Source: Synechococcus sp. MEDNS5
Lineage (GTDB): Bacteria > Cyanobacteriota > Cyanobacteriia > PCC-6307 > Cyanobiaceae
Reading direction: 5' to 3'
DNA length: 64,000 nucleotides
NCBI RefSeq assembly: GCF_014279875.1
Contig: NZ_CP047952.1
Location: 1,550,001 to 1,614,000, forward strand
The notes beneath the pieces were generated by a model. That model was not told where the DNA came from and did not search any database. It saw only the letters and a program-made list of their open reading frames with translations. The position numbers were made by a program, and so were the translations under genes. Shown here piece after piece: positions 24,330 through 30,703 of the stretch (its first letter is position 1; every line of letters starts with the position of its first letter).

Positions 24330-24997
24330 GTGGAGCGTGGTTTTAGCGCCGGATCAGCTTTTCAGCAGGGATGGAGTGGCTTCAGCAAGAACGCCGGAAA
24401 ACTGGTTGGCTTTACGATTCTGGCCGCCATTGTATGGGGAATCATCAATGCACTTCAAGTGGCGTTGCTTCAGGAGTACATCGATAAACCTGACGTCAGC
24501 AGCGGCCCCGTCGTTCTTTTCGTAGGCCTTGTACTCCTTCAGACGTTACTTGGTCTGATCATATCGGTCGCACTTTTTGATGGAGGATTGCAGGCTGCAC
24601 GTGGTGCCACCGTCACCATTCCAGAACTTTTAAAAAACTCACTCAGATTCCAAACTTAATCGGCATTCAAGTGTTTGGCGGTTTAGCAATCATGCTTGGA
24701 TTATTAACATTTGCTGTTCCGGGCATCTACCTCGCTGTGGCATATATTTTCTCTGGCATGGCGATGGTGGACCGGCCACAGTCCTTTGTTGATGCCTTGA
24801 ATCAAAGTCGTCGATTGGTGACACCACACTGGTTTGATATCGGTTTGTTTCTGCTTGCCGTTGTTGGCATTGTGCTACTCGGCTACCTGGCCTGCTTGGT
24901 TGGTGGTTTTGTATCAGTTCCTGTTGGATTCTGCATGATCGGAGCTGCATACGATCAGTTATTGAAACTTTCAGAAGCCACCTCGAGTGAGGCGTAA
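24330..24997 (+). CDS. membrane protein read across a -1 frameshift (or a broken gene)
   Basis: Two frames, 24330-24659 (109 residues, GTG start) and a downstream frame open from about 24634 to 24997, make one protein of about 222 residues when joined. The first part has GFTILAAIVWGIINALQVAL and VVLFVGLVLLQTLLGLII; the second has GLAIMLGLLTFAVPGIYLAV and a last helix near GLFLLAVVGIVLLGYLACLV. The switch falls exactly on A AAA AAC (24632-24638), a classical -1 slippery heptamer in the right phase; slipping there reads ELLKN-LTQIPNLIGIQVFGG. A lost A in this run would give the same picture. The gene diverges from the peptidase gene, and may belong to the same system. Confidence 0.6.
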
Positions 24998-25125
24998 ACA
25001 GTCCATATTTTTATTAATGCATCTTCATCCCACATGCTGAATATTCAACATCGTCATGCAGGCTTCACGAATCAGCGGGCACTTCTACTGCTACTGATTT
25101 GTTTCCCTGTCGGATTGATCTTTTT

Positions 25126-25278
25126 GAGCCTGATGGCTTCAAGAGCTGGCTGGCTGAAGGCGTCCATGAGCTTGGTGAGCCAGCAGTGATTGAGCTGATG
25201 CTCGACGGGCTGAATCCAATCCTCACGACAGACGAAGCCGACAGGCTGGTGGGCTGGCACCTAGGGGTGAGCCTCTAG
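25126..25278 (+). pseudogene. 5'-truncated copy of the 72-residue family
   Basis: The last 48 or so codons of the genes at 2359 and 6518 are present and intact (DGFKSWLAEGVHELGEPAVI ... VGWHLGVSL, stop at 25278). The first 24 codons are replaced by unrelated sequence and no in-frame ATG precedes it. The break marks a rearrangement point at the right edge of the central system. Confidence 0.7.
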
Positions 25279-25280
25279 CT

Positions 25281-25337
25281 CAACTGGGGGATCGCACTTA
25301 AAGAAATTTCCACAAAAATCTCCCCCAAATGGGGGAG
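25281..25337 (+). promoter_or_regulatory. pair of G-rich boxes upstream of 25394
   Basis: CAACTGGGGGATCGC (25281) and CTCCCCCAAATGGGGGAG (25320-25337), the second a long near-perfect inverted repeat, are followed by GGTGTACCCGTGCAAAAATG. This arrangement of two boxes about 40 bases apart recurs at 26309 and 28500. Confidence 0.5.
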
Positions 25338-25393
25338 GGTGTACCCGTGCAAAAATGGGAAGGTGTATTCAAGGCCCGAGACCGCGCAATCAG

Positions 25394-25675
25394 ATGAAAA
25401 CAACTCCACTTTTACTTGCCTTAGCCTCAGCGATCGGTGGACTGGTTGCCATGGCACCCGCTGCCAATGCAGCAACTACATATTTGGTGTTGGGTACTTA
25501 CCAACAAGCTGGTGGCGGCAAGCCGAAAGTCGCCCAATACAGCAGTCCATCATTACAAATTCTGCCTATGGAATCAATCGAGCAGTGTGAAGCGGCTGGC
25601 CGTCAAATCACCGCAAAGATTTATAAGCCTATTTGGGACTTCGATGGTCGTTGGACTTGCGTAGAGGGCAAATGA
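25394..25675 (+). CDS. small secreted protein
   Basis: The gene encodes 93 residues. Signal peptide MKTTPLLLALASAIGGLVAM then APAANA; mature part starts ATTYLVLGTYQQAGGGKPKV and has two Cys (EQCEAAG, RWTCVEG). The ATG at 25394 was chosen because the signal peptide starts there, 57 bases after the palindrome box. The stop overlaps the next start (ATGA). No family is recognised. Confidence 0.7.
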   Translation: MKTTPLLLALASAIGGLVAMAPAANAATTYLVLGTYQQAGGGKPKVAQYSSPSLQILPMESIEQCEAAGRQITAKIYKPIWDFDGRWTCVEGK

Positions 25676-26208
25676 TTCGGATCATCCCATTGGTTTTGTC
25701 AATATGTCTTGCCTCACCATCTATTGCAGGAAGCATGGCCGAGTGTCTAGCCCTTCGAGAATTATCAGAAGATATGATCTCGAAAGCGAGGAGAGCCGAA
25801 TCTTTACTGGCTAATGAAAAATGTCCTGAAGATAAATTCAGAACAAAGCTGAACTCTGTTTCCGATTGGGCATGGGAGACAAATACGGGCGCGCGACAAC
25901 TATGCCGTGAAAGATGGAAAGAAAATACTGACTATTCATATAAGGACCTTTTTGGTAATGGGTATCGTTCAGCGCAAGGAATCAAGATTGCAAAAGATTT
26001 GGAAGTATTGGGTTTAGAGCTGTCGAGAGGAAGCTGCCCTGTTGCAGATTTGACATGGCAGCCAGAAAATGAAATTCGACCTAAAAAGACCATGTTTCGC
26101 ATGAGCTGGGAAGAGAAGTTAAACGCCAATCCTTCACTGCAGCTTTGGGCTCAGAAACACCCAAATCTTGCTGAAATTCAACGTCAGATTTGGGAGAGAA
26201 TTAAGTAG
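25672..26208 (+). CDS. secreted Cys-containing protein
   Basis: The gene encodes 178 residues from the ATG that overlaps the preceding stop. Signal peptide MIRIIPLVLSICLASPSIAG; mature part mainly helical (ALRELSEDMISKARRAESLL) with four Cys in the mature part (AECLAL, NEKCPED, RQLCRER, RGSCPV). The last codons overlap the structured RNA-like element copy 4. No family is recognised; co-transcribed with the gene at 25394. Confidence 0.68.
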   Translation: MIRIIPLVLSICLASPSIAGSMAECLALRELSEDMISKARRAESLLANEKCPEDKFRTKLNSVSDWAWETNTGARQLCRERWKENTDYSYKDLFGNGYRSAQGIKIAKDLEVLGLELSRGSCPVADLTWQPENEIRPKKTMFRMSWEEKLNANPSLQLWAQKHPNLAEIQRQIWERIK

Positions 26209-26304
26209 CAATACAAGACCCGCAAGGGGAAAGCAGGGGGCGTGGTTGTTGCCATCAATCTCCCGGCAAAACATTCAACCCCGTCAGCAATGGCGGGGTT
26301 TTTT
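26190..26304 (+). ncRNA. structured repeat element with terminator, copy 4 (shortened)
   Basis: The outer strand here is TGGGAGAGAATTAAG, which includes the end of the coding sequence and can pair with CTCCCGGCA (about 26270). The conserved core ATACAAGACCCGCAAGGGGA and AAGCAGGGGGCG, and the terminator CCCCG TCAGCAATGG CGGGG TTTTTT, are intact. The GTCGGGAAGCC start is missing. Confidence 0.5.
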
Positions 26305-26308
26305 ATTG

Positions 26309-26369
26309 CTCCCTCAGTTTGGGGAGAGAGAAGGCTGAGATCAGGCAAATAAATCCCTCATTTGGGGGA
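26309..26369 (+). promoter_or_regulatory. pair of palindromic boxes upstream of 26447
   Basis: CTCCCTCAGTTTGGGGAG (26309-26326) and TCCCTCATTTGGGGGA (26354-26369) are joined by GGCTGAGATCAGGCAAATAA. After the second box comes GGGTGTAACGATGCAAAAGT and GCGATGGTGA, the same as at 28554-28590. The terminator of the previous unit ends only a few bases earlier. Confidence 0.5.
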
Positions 26370-26446
26370 GGGTGTAACGATGCAAAAGTGCGATGGTGAG
26401 TTCACAAGGAGAGATCCCGACCACCTACCGCCGAGAGGCACCCACC

Positions 26447-27085
26447 ATGAAACTCCGTAACCTCATCATCGCTGGCGCTATCGCTGGCTCCGCACTGACT
26501 GGCCTCAGCATGCTTGGCGGCAACGCAGAAGTTAGCCGCGAAGCTAATCAGAAATATGCAGAAACTTGCATCAGAATCCTCAACTCAGATGTAATCAAGG
26601 GCAAGCCGTCAGCATGCGGCAAGGTCAACCTTCAAGCACTTCCTGAAGAAAAGCAAGCTGAATTTGCAACTGCAGAAGCCAAGTACAAAAAGGAAAAAGC
26701 AGAAGCAGACGCCAAGCAAAAAGCCAAGCAAGAAGCTGAGCGCAAAGCCGCTGCTGCTGCTCAAGCCAAATTTGAAGCTGAAGGCTGGTTTGAGCTTTCT
26801 AAAGGTATTTATGGTCGCTGGTGTACCAACACCTGCAACAAGGCAGAAGTTATTGGCAACTCTTCTTATTGGCTAATGGAGGTTTGGGCGAAGGACCGTG
26901 CCGCTGGCGACATCTACGCTCAGATCAACATCATGCAGAACGGCGTTGTTACTGGCTGGACTAATGACACTGCATTCTTAGACAAGGGTCAGCGTGGTGT
27001 TTTGACGTTCCAGAAATATGGTCTTAGCAACGGTGCTGCTTATCAGGCACAACTTACTAAGTTCAATGCACGGGGTTCTTGGTGA
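26447..27085 (+). CDS. exported protein with Lys/Ala/Glu coiled-coil linker
   Basis: The gene encodes 212 residues. An N-terminal signal or anchor (MKLRNLIIAGAIAGSALTGL) is followed by a domain with CIRILNSD and SACGK. Then comes a charged helix of about 50 residues rich in K, A and E (KQKAKQEAERKAAAAAQAKF) and a C-terminal domain with GRWCTNTCNKAEVIG and VWAKDRAAGDIYAQINI. The sequence CACCTACCGCCGAGAGGCAC just before the ATG is repeated before the next gene (27123), so both use the same ribosome site. No family is recognised. Confidence 0.7.
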   Translation: MKLRNLIIAGAIAGSALTGLSMLGGNAEVSREANQKYAETCIRILNSDVIKGKPSACGKVNLQALPEEKQAEFATAEAKYKKEKAEADAKQKAKQEAERKAAAAAQAKFEAEGWFELSKGIYGRWCTNTCNKAEVIGNSSYWLMEVWAKDRAAGDIYAQINIMQNGVVTGWTNDTAFLDKGQRGVLTFQKYGLSNGAAYQAQLTKFNARGSW

Positions 27086-27122
27086 CCCAACCTGCTTCAC
27101 CTACCGCCGAGAGGCACTCACT

Positions 27123-27515
27123 ATGAAACTCATCACAGCACTCGCAGCACTCACTCTCATCGCTGCTCCTGTTCAGGCTGGCAATCAAGCCGATTATCAA
27201 AACTGCCTCAAACTTAAAGCTGAAGTCAACGCCATTCAGGCAGGTCTTGGCGACAAGACATACGACTGTAAGCGTGTCAAAAACTGGAAATCGCCAGCAG
27301 ATCGCATCAAAGCAGTAGGCGGTAAAACCGCACTGATTCGCAAATGCGAAGCCATCTGGAAGCCACAGTTGAAAGATCAACGCAGCTATCGCTATCAAAA
27401 CGCCCAAGTAATTGCTACTGATGCTAAGACTTTCAAAGTCAACGTTCAGTACACAGCCACGAACAGTTTTGGTGGTCGCGTACCTGGTAAGTTCTCTTGT
27501 AATTTTGGAGCTTGA
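27123..27515 (+). CDS. small secreted protein
   Basis: The gene encodes 130 residues. Signal peptide MKLITALAALTLIAAPVQAG; mature part with four Cys (YQNCLKLK, YDCKRVK, IRKCEAIW, KFSCNFGA) and SYRYQNAQVIATDAKTFKVN. The ATG at 27123 has GAGAGG upstream in a leader identical to that of the gene at 26447. An in-frame start at 27018 would run through the previous gene. No family is recognised. It ends just before RNA-like element copy 5. Confidence 0.72.
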   Translation: MKLITALAALTLIAAPVQAGNQADYQNCLKLKAEVNAIQAGLGDKTYDCKRVKNWKSPADRIKAVGGKTALIRKCEAIWKPQLKDQRSYRYQNAQVIATDAKTFKVNVQYTATNSFGGRVPGKFSCNFGA

Positions 27516-27529
27516 CCTAAACTGCTTCA

Positions 27530-27641
27530 GCCGGGAAGCCTGCAATACAACAGCGGCGATGCCGTAAATACAGGGCACGTAGTGGCGTGATCTAGATCCC
27601 GACAAAACCTTCAGCCCCGTCAGCAATGGCGGGTTTTTTTT
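27530..27641 (+). ncRNA. structured repeat element with terminator, copy 5 (divergent)
   Basis: It starts GCCGGGAAGCC and is closed by ATCCCGAC (27595-27602), keeping the outer pairing with one change. The interior differs from the others (GCGGCGATGCCGTAAATACA, GGGCACGTAGTGGCG). The terminator CCCCG TCAGCAATGG CGGG TTTTTTTT is intact. Same frame with a different filling supports a selected outer structure. Confidence 0.5.
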
Positions 27642-27675
27642 CTTGCAAGTCCATCACCATGGCTACCTTCCAAGG

Positions 27676-28278
27676 ATGAAGCAAATAGTCCGCCTACTTC
27701 CAATACCACTGCTAATCGCAGCATTCCCACCTGCTTATCCACACGGCGGCGGGTTGGACTCCAATGGCTGTCACACAAACTCCAAGACAGGAGAGCGGCA
27801 CTGCCATCGGGGGAATGGATCCACCACCAAGTTGAAAAGTGGAATGGTCACTGGTCCTGTCACTCTCGTATCGGTGGGAGATGGCGATACCGTTCGGATC
27901 ACTGACAAGGCAGGCAACAAGGTCACCATCCGTCTGGCATGCATCGATGCCCCAGAAACCAGCCAAGGAAACAGCGGCAAATGGTCGACCGAGACCTTGA
28001 AGGGACTGATTCAGGGCAAGCCCATCTCTCTAAAGCCACAGATCAAAGACCGTTATGGACGCACCGTGGCTGAGATCTATCAAGGCTCGACCAACGTCAA
28101 CCTACAAATGGTCAAGCGCGGTGCTGCCTTCGCGTATCGCAGGTACCTGAAACAGTGCGATTCGGATGCATATCTCTCAGCTGAAACTACTGCTATGAAC
28201 AGGAAGCTCGGGGTGTGGGGTCCATACAAGGTGGACCTAAAGCCCTGGGACTACCGCCGTTCCCGCCGAAGGAAATGA
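27676..28278 (+). CDS. secreted thermonuclease (SNase-like) with CHxN/HCH motif, copy 2
   Basis: The gene encodes 200 residues, almost identical to the protein at 7643. Visible differences are LACIDAPE (Ser in copy 1), PQIKDRYG (Val in copy 1), WGPYK (Arg) and KVDLK (Glu). This copy has the family consensus RLxxIDAPE around the Ca2+-binding Asp, so it is probably the fully active form. Signal peptide, GCHTNSKTGERHCH segment and the nuclease residues are as in copy 1. The stop overlaps the next gene (ATGA). Confidence 0.88.
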   Translation: MKQIVRLLPIPLLIAAFPPAYPHGGGLDSNGCHTNSKTGERHCHRGNGSTTKLKSGMVTGPVTLVSVGDGDTVRITDKAGNKVTIRLACIDAPETSQGNSGKWSTETLKGLIQGKPISLKPQIKDRYGRTVAEIYQGSTNVNLQMVKRGAAFAYRRYLKQCDSDAYLSAETTAMNRKLGVWGPYKVDLKPWDYRRSRRRK

Positions 28279-28499
28279 TTCGCCTCGTCGCTCCCGTCTT
28301 GATGATCGGGTCTCTTCTGGTTCCAGTCACTCCTGTCTCTGCTGCTGTTCTGGCAGAAGGAAAGGTGAGCAATGGGTACTACTGGCAAAAGACCAGCAGC
28401 AGCTCAGGTTCCATTCGTTGGTTATGCCGTTCCACTAGCTCTTCCAAGTTCCAAAAGCACCAGAAGTGCAAGGACGCAGGGGCGGTCAAGCCCAACTGA
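28275..28499 (+). CDS. small secreted Ser/Lys-rich protein, copy 2
   Basis: The gene encodes 74 residues that appear identical to the protein at 8242; translation is coupled to the nuclease by ATGA. Signal peptide MIRLVAPVLMIGSLLVPVTP; mature part with two Cys and a Ser-rich stretch. Preservation of both genes in both copies suggests they work as a pair. Confidence 0.7.
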   Translation: MIRLVAPVLMIGSLLVPVTPVSAAVLAEGKVSNGYYWQKTSSSSGSIRWLCRSTSSSKFQKHQKCKDAGAVKPN

Positions 28500-28557
28500 C
28501 CCAATTGGGGGAGAGAAACGGATGAAATCGGGAAAATAAACCCCCCAGTTGGGGGAG
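28500..28557 (+). promoter_or_regulatory. pair of palindromic boxes upstream of 28625
   Basis: CCCAATTGGGGG (28500-28511) and CCCCCCAGTTGGGGGAG (28541-28557), joined by ATGAAATCGGGAAAATAAA. Downstream is GGGTGTAACGATGCAAAAGT, identical to the region after 26369. Confidence 0.5.
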
Positions 28558-28624
28558 GGTGTAACGATGCAAAAGTGCGATGGTGAATACATCGGAGGGA
28601 CGACCTTCACAACACCTAACTCAA

Positions 28625-28888
28625 ATGAAACTTTTCTCTTCCATCGCTGCTGTTTCAATCGCTGCCTCAGCACTCTTTGGTCTATCAACATTGGAAGCCA
28701 AGGCTGATTATGCCTATTGCAATTCTTATGGCGGCATGACCAACTGTTATGGATCCGACGGAAGTTCTTATAGCAGCTACGGGATTGGAGACAACTACGA
28801 GTCCTATTCGGGAACTGACTCAAACGGCGACTATTACTCAGGAAGCTGCACTCGTATTGGTACATATGTGAGCTGCAATACATATTGA
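28625..28888 (+). CDS. small secreted Tyr/Ser/Gly-rich protein
   Basis: The gene encodes 87 residues. Signal peptide MKLFSSIAAVSIAASALFGL then STLEAKA; mature part rich in Tyr, Ser, Gly and Asp (NSYGGMTNCYGSDGSSYSSY) with four Cys, likely disordered or adhesive. The ATG follows the leader ACAACACCTAACTCAA shared with the gene at 7170. No family is recognised. Confidence 0.7.
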   Translation: MKLFSSIAAVSIAASALFGLSTLEAKADYAYCNSYGGMTNCYGSDGSSYSSYGIGDNYESYSGTDSNGDYYSGSCTRIGTYVSCNTY

Positions 28889-28957
28889 TTCGGCTAGCCC
28901 CATCTTTTCTGAGGCTTAAGTCTTCGAAAGCAAGAGCTTAGTTACACACCAAAAACA

Positions 28958-29185
28958 ATGAAACTCTTCAACGCAATCGCTGCCGCTGCTATTATTGGTG
29001 GTTCGTCAATGATCGCCTCACCTGCTAATGCCGGAGGCTGTTATCCAGCCTTAGCTTCTATAACTATCAAACAAGTGGTAAATGGTGGGGGCTCTGCGCA
29101 GCAAGGATGGGAAGCTGCTAGACAGGAAGGTTACTGGGATGGCAGTGAAGTCTGCACTTACAGGGTTCGTTCGTTTTTGAGGTAA
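28958..29185 (+). CDS. small secreted protein, MKLFNAIA signal peptide family
   Basis: The gene encodes 75 residues. Signal peptide MKLFNAIAAAAIIGGSSMIA then SPANA; mature part starts GGCYPALASITIKQVVNGGG and has QQGWEAARQEGYW. It aligns with the protein at 7170 (CYP, then GA.LEMAMEQAWNRG). Two mature Cys. Followed six bases later by RNA-like element copy 6. Confidence 0.7.
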   Translation: MKLFNAIAAAAIIGGSSMIASPANAGGCYPALASITIKQVVNGGGSAQQGWEAARQEGYWDGSEVCTYRVRSFLR

Positions 29186-29191
29186 TCCCTT

Positions 29192-29332
29192 GTCGGGAAG
29201 CCTGATGTCGCTGATGGAAGTTGGTCGGCTGAAAGCTATACAAGACCCGCAAGGGAAAAGCAGGGGGCGTGTGTGTCGCTATCGATCTCCCGACTAAAAA
29301 TTCAACCCCCGTCAGCAATGGCGGGGGTTTTT
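29192..29332 (+). ncRNA. structured repeat element with terminator, copy 6
   Basis: GTCGGGAAGCCTGATGTCGC opens and CTCCCGAC (about 29288-29295) closes the domain. The core GGCTGAAAGCTATACAAGAC, CCGCAAGGGAAAAGC and AGGGGGCG is present. The terminator is CCCCCG TCAGCAATGG CGGGGG TTTTT; its stem is one pair longer on both sides than in the other copies, a compensated change that supports real pairing. Confidence 0.6.
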
Positions 29333-29352
29333 ATTGGCAATAAACTGATGGT

Positions 29353-29670
29353 ATGGCTCGTATCACGAAGGCTGAGAAACTCAAACGCGTGAACATGGTG
29401 CGTGCAATCCTTTCACGCGGCGGGACTCGCTCAGAATGCCTTGAGTTTGCGGCAACGGAATGGGGACTGAAACCCCGTTCGGCCGACTTCTACATCCATG
29501 AAGCCAATCAGCAGATCGTTCAAGATTTCGACATCGACCGCAAGGAATACACCGCTCAGTTGCTGCAGGTGCTTCACAACGTGATGGAGAAGGGGGCCAA
29601 GACCAACCAGATGGGTGCTGTCACTGCAGCAGTAGCTCAGGCCATGAAGCTGGCTCGACTCGACCGCTGA
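29353..29670 (+). CDS. phage terminase small-subunit-like protein
   Basis: The gene encodes 105 residues. The first half reads as a DNA-binding helix-turn-helix of the type found in small terminases (KAEKLKRVNMVRAILSRGG, then CLEFAATEWGLKPRSADFYI). The second half is helical, as in the oligomerisation region (DRKEYTAQLLQVLHNVMEKG). The family recognises phage DNA for packaging. No large subunit is nearby, so this is a remnant or a captured regulator. It is the last island gene before tRNA-Ala. The 208 bases between it and the tRNA show nothing else. Confidence 0.55.
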   Translation: MARITKAEKLKRVNMVRAILSRGGTRSECLEFAATEWGLKPRSADFYIHEANQQIVQDFDIDRKEYTAQLLQVLHNVMEKGAKTNQMGAVTAAVAQAMKLARLDR

Positions 29671-29878
29671 GCGCCCCCTGCAGCTACTCGAATCACGATC
29701 TTTGGGAAAGGTGCAAAAGGAGCCTCACCTCCAGGCCGAAGCATCTCAACCCTCCTCTGAAATCGCCAAAAGATTTGCGCATCATTTTGCGCACCAATGA
29801 TGAGAATAATCAGCAGAGAGCCGTCGAAGGCCACACCTAGAAACGAGAACAGCCAGTCAATGACAAGACTTTAAAGAA

Positions 29879-29951
29879 TGGAGCCAAGCGGATTCGAACC
29901 GCTGACCCCCTGCATGCCATGCAGGTGCTCTACCAGCTGAGCTATGGCCCC
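29879..29951 (-). tRNA. tRNA-Ala (anticodon GGC)
   Basis: The 73-base minus-strand sequence folds as a tRNA: acceptor GGGGCCA with TGGCTCC, D-arm GCTCAGCTGGTAGAGC, anticodon stem CCTGC/GCAGG around ATGGCAT (anticodon GGC, Ala) and T-loop GGTTCGAATCC. The 3' CCA is not encoded. Its 3' end faces the island to the left, the usual side for integration into tRNA genes. Confidence 0.95.
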
Positions 29952-30026
29952 AATCCGGCAAGAAGGCCTTAGCCGTCTCTCCGTCGTGTCGAAGCTTACA
30001 ACGCCGAGCCGCTTGCAGCGCTCAAA

Positions 30027-30650
30027 TCACACCTGCCGCCACACGGCAGCCAGCTTTCCTTGCACCTGCACCTGATCAGCGGGCAGCTCGATCGGCTCAT
30101 AAGCAGGATTGGCCGCCTCCAGACGAACCACAGCACCATCACGGTGGAAATGCTTGAGGGTGGTTCCGCTTCCCGGCACCAACGCACTCACAATCGTTCC
30201 TTCCCGCAAACGGGAGGGCTCGGTGACGGGCTCCATCAGCACCACATCACCATCGGCGATGTGCGCATCCACCATCGAGTCGCCGTTCACCGTGAGGGCA
30301 AACAAACCGCGGGTTTCCAGCACGGGTGCCAGGTCCAGCCGCTCCTGCACGTCATCAAAGGTTTCCACCAGTCCGCCGGCAGCGACAGCCCCCAGCACGG
30401 GAATCCCCGACACGACACCTCCCAACAGCTGCAGGGTGCGCGCCTGGCCTTCTTGCCAGGTGATCCATCCTTTCTGTTGAAGGTGGCGCAGCCTGCTCTG
30501 GACCGGCGCAGGCGAGCGCAGACCCATGGCCTGCATCATCTGACGGATCGAGGGACTGTGGTGATGACTGCCGATGTAGTCAGCAAGCCATTCGTACAAC
30601 TCCTGTTGAGCAGACGTGAGCGGCTCGGGGGATCCTGCGGGCACCAGCAA
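30027..30650 (-). CDS. lexA: LexA repressor
   Basis: The gene encodes 207 residues. N-terminal winged helix-turn-helix (LTSAQQELYEWLADYIGSHH, SPSIRQMMQAMGLRSPAPVQ) binds DNA. The autoproteolysis site is Ala91-Gly92 in GAVAAGG; catalytic Ser125 lies in NGDSMVD and Lys166 in TTLKHF. All residues needed for RecA-assisted self-cleavage are present. In cyanobacteria LexA may also control genes outside SOS repair (family knowledge). It ends 76 bases from the tRNA-Ala gene. A half-palindromic ATACATGTGTAC lies just upstream of the start. Confidence 0.95.
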   Translation of the reverse strand: MLVPAGSPEPLTSAQQELYEWLADYIGSHHHSPSIRQMMQAMGLRSPAPVQSRLRHLQQKGWITWQEGQARTLQLLGGVVSGIPVLGAVAAGGLVETFDDVQERLDLAPVLETRGLFALTVNGDSMVDAHIADGDVVLMEPVTEPSRLREGTIVSALVPGSGTTLKHFHRDGAVVRLEAANPAYEPIELPADQVQVQGKLAAVWRQV

Positions 30651-30665
30651 TGCAAATGTTCGTCA

Positions 30666-30677
30666 ATACATGTGTAC
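30666..30677 (-). promoter_or_regulatory. possible LexA box upstream of lexA
   Basis: ATACATGTGTAC resembles the cyanobacterial LexA site (GTAC-N4-GTWC type) with mismatches, 16 bases before the lexA start. Self-repression is usual for lexA. Weak evidence. Confidence 0.3.
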
Positions 30678-30703
30678 CGGTGGTAAGCGGATCGCGCAAG
30701 TGT

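Larger units (their letters stand above)
27616..28513 (+). repeat. 0.9-kb direct repeat, copy 2 (nuclease cassette)
   Basis: Second copy of 7583-8480, offset 20,033. It runs from the terminator of element copy 5 to the CCAATTGGGGGAGAG box. The sequences diverge right outside these limits (GGCAGACGGCTG versus AGAAACGGATG). Confidence 0.85.

Noticed and set aside
556-29332. Integron cassette array with attC sites
   Set aside because: The repeated elements follow single small genes like cassettes, but they lack the RYYYAAC/GTTRRRY core sites, end in a terminator, and no integrase is seen.
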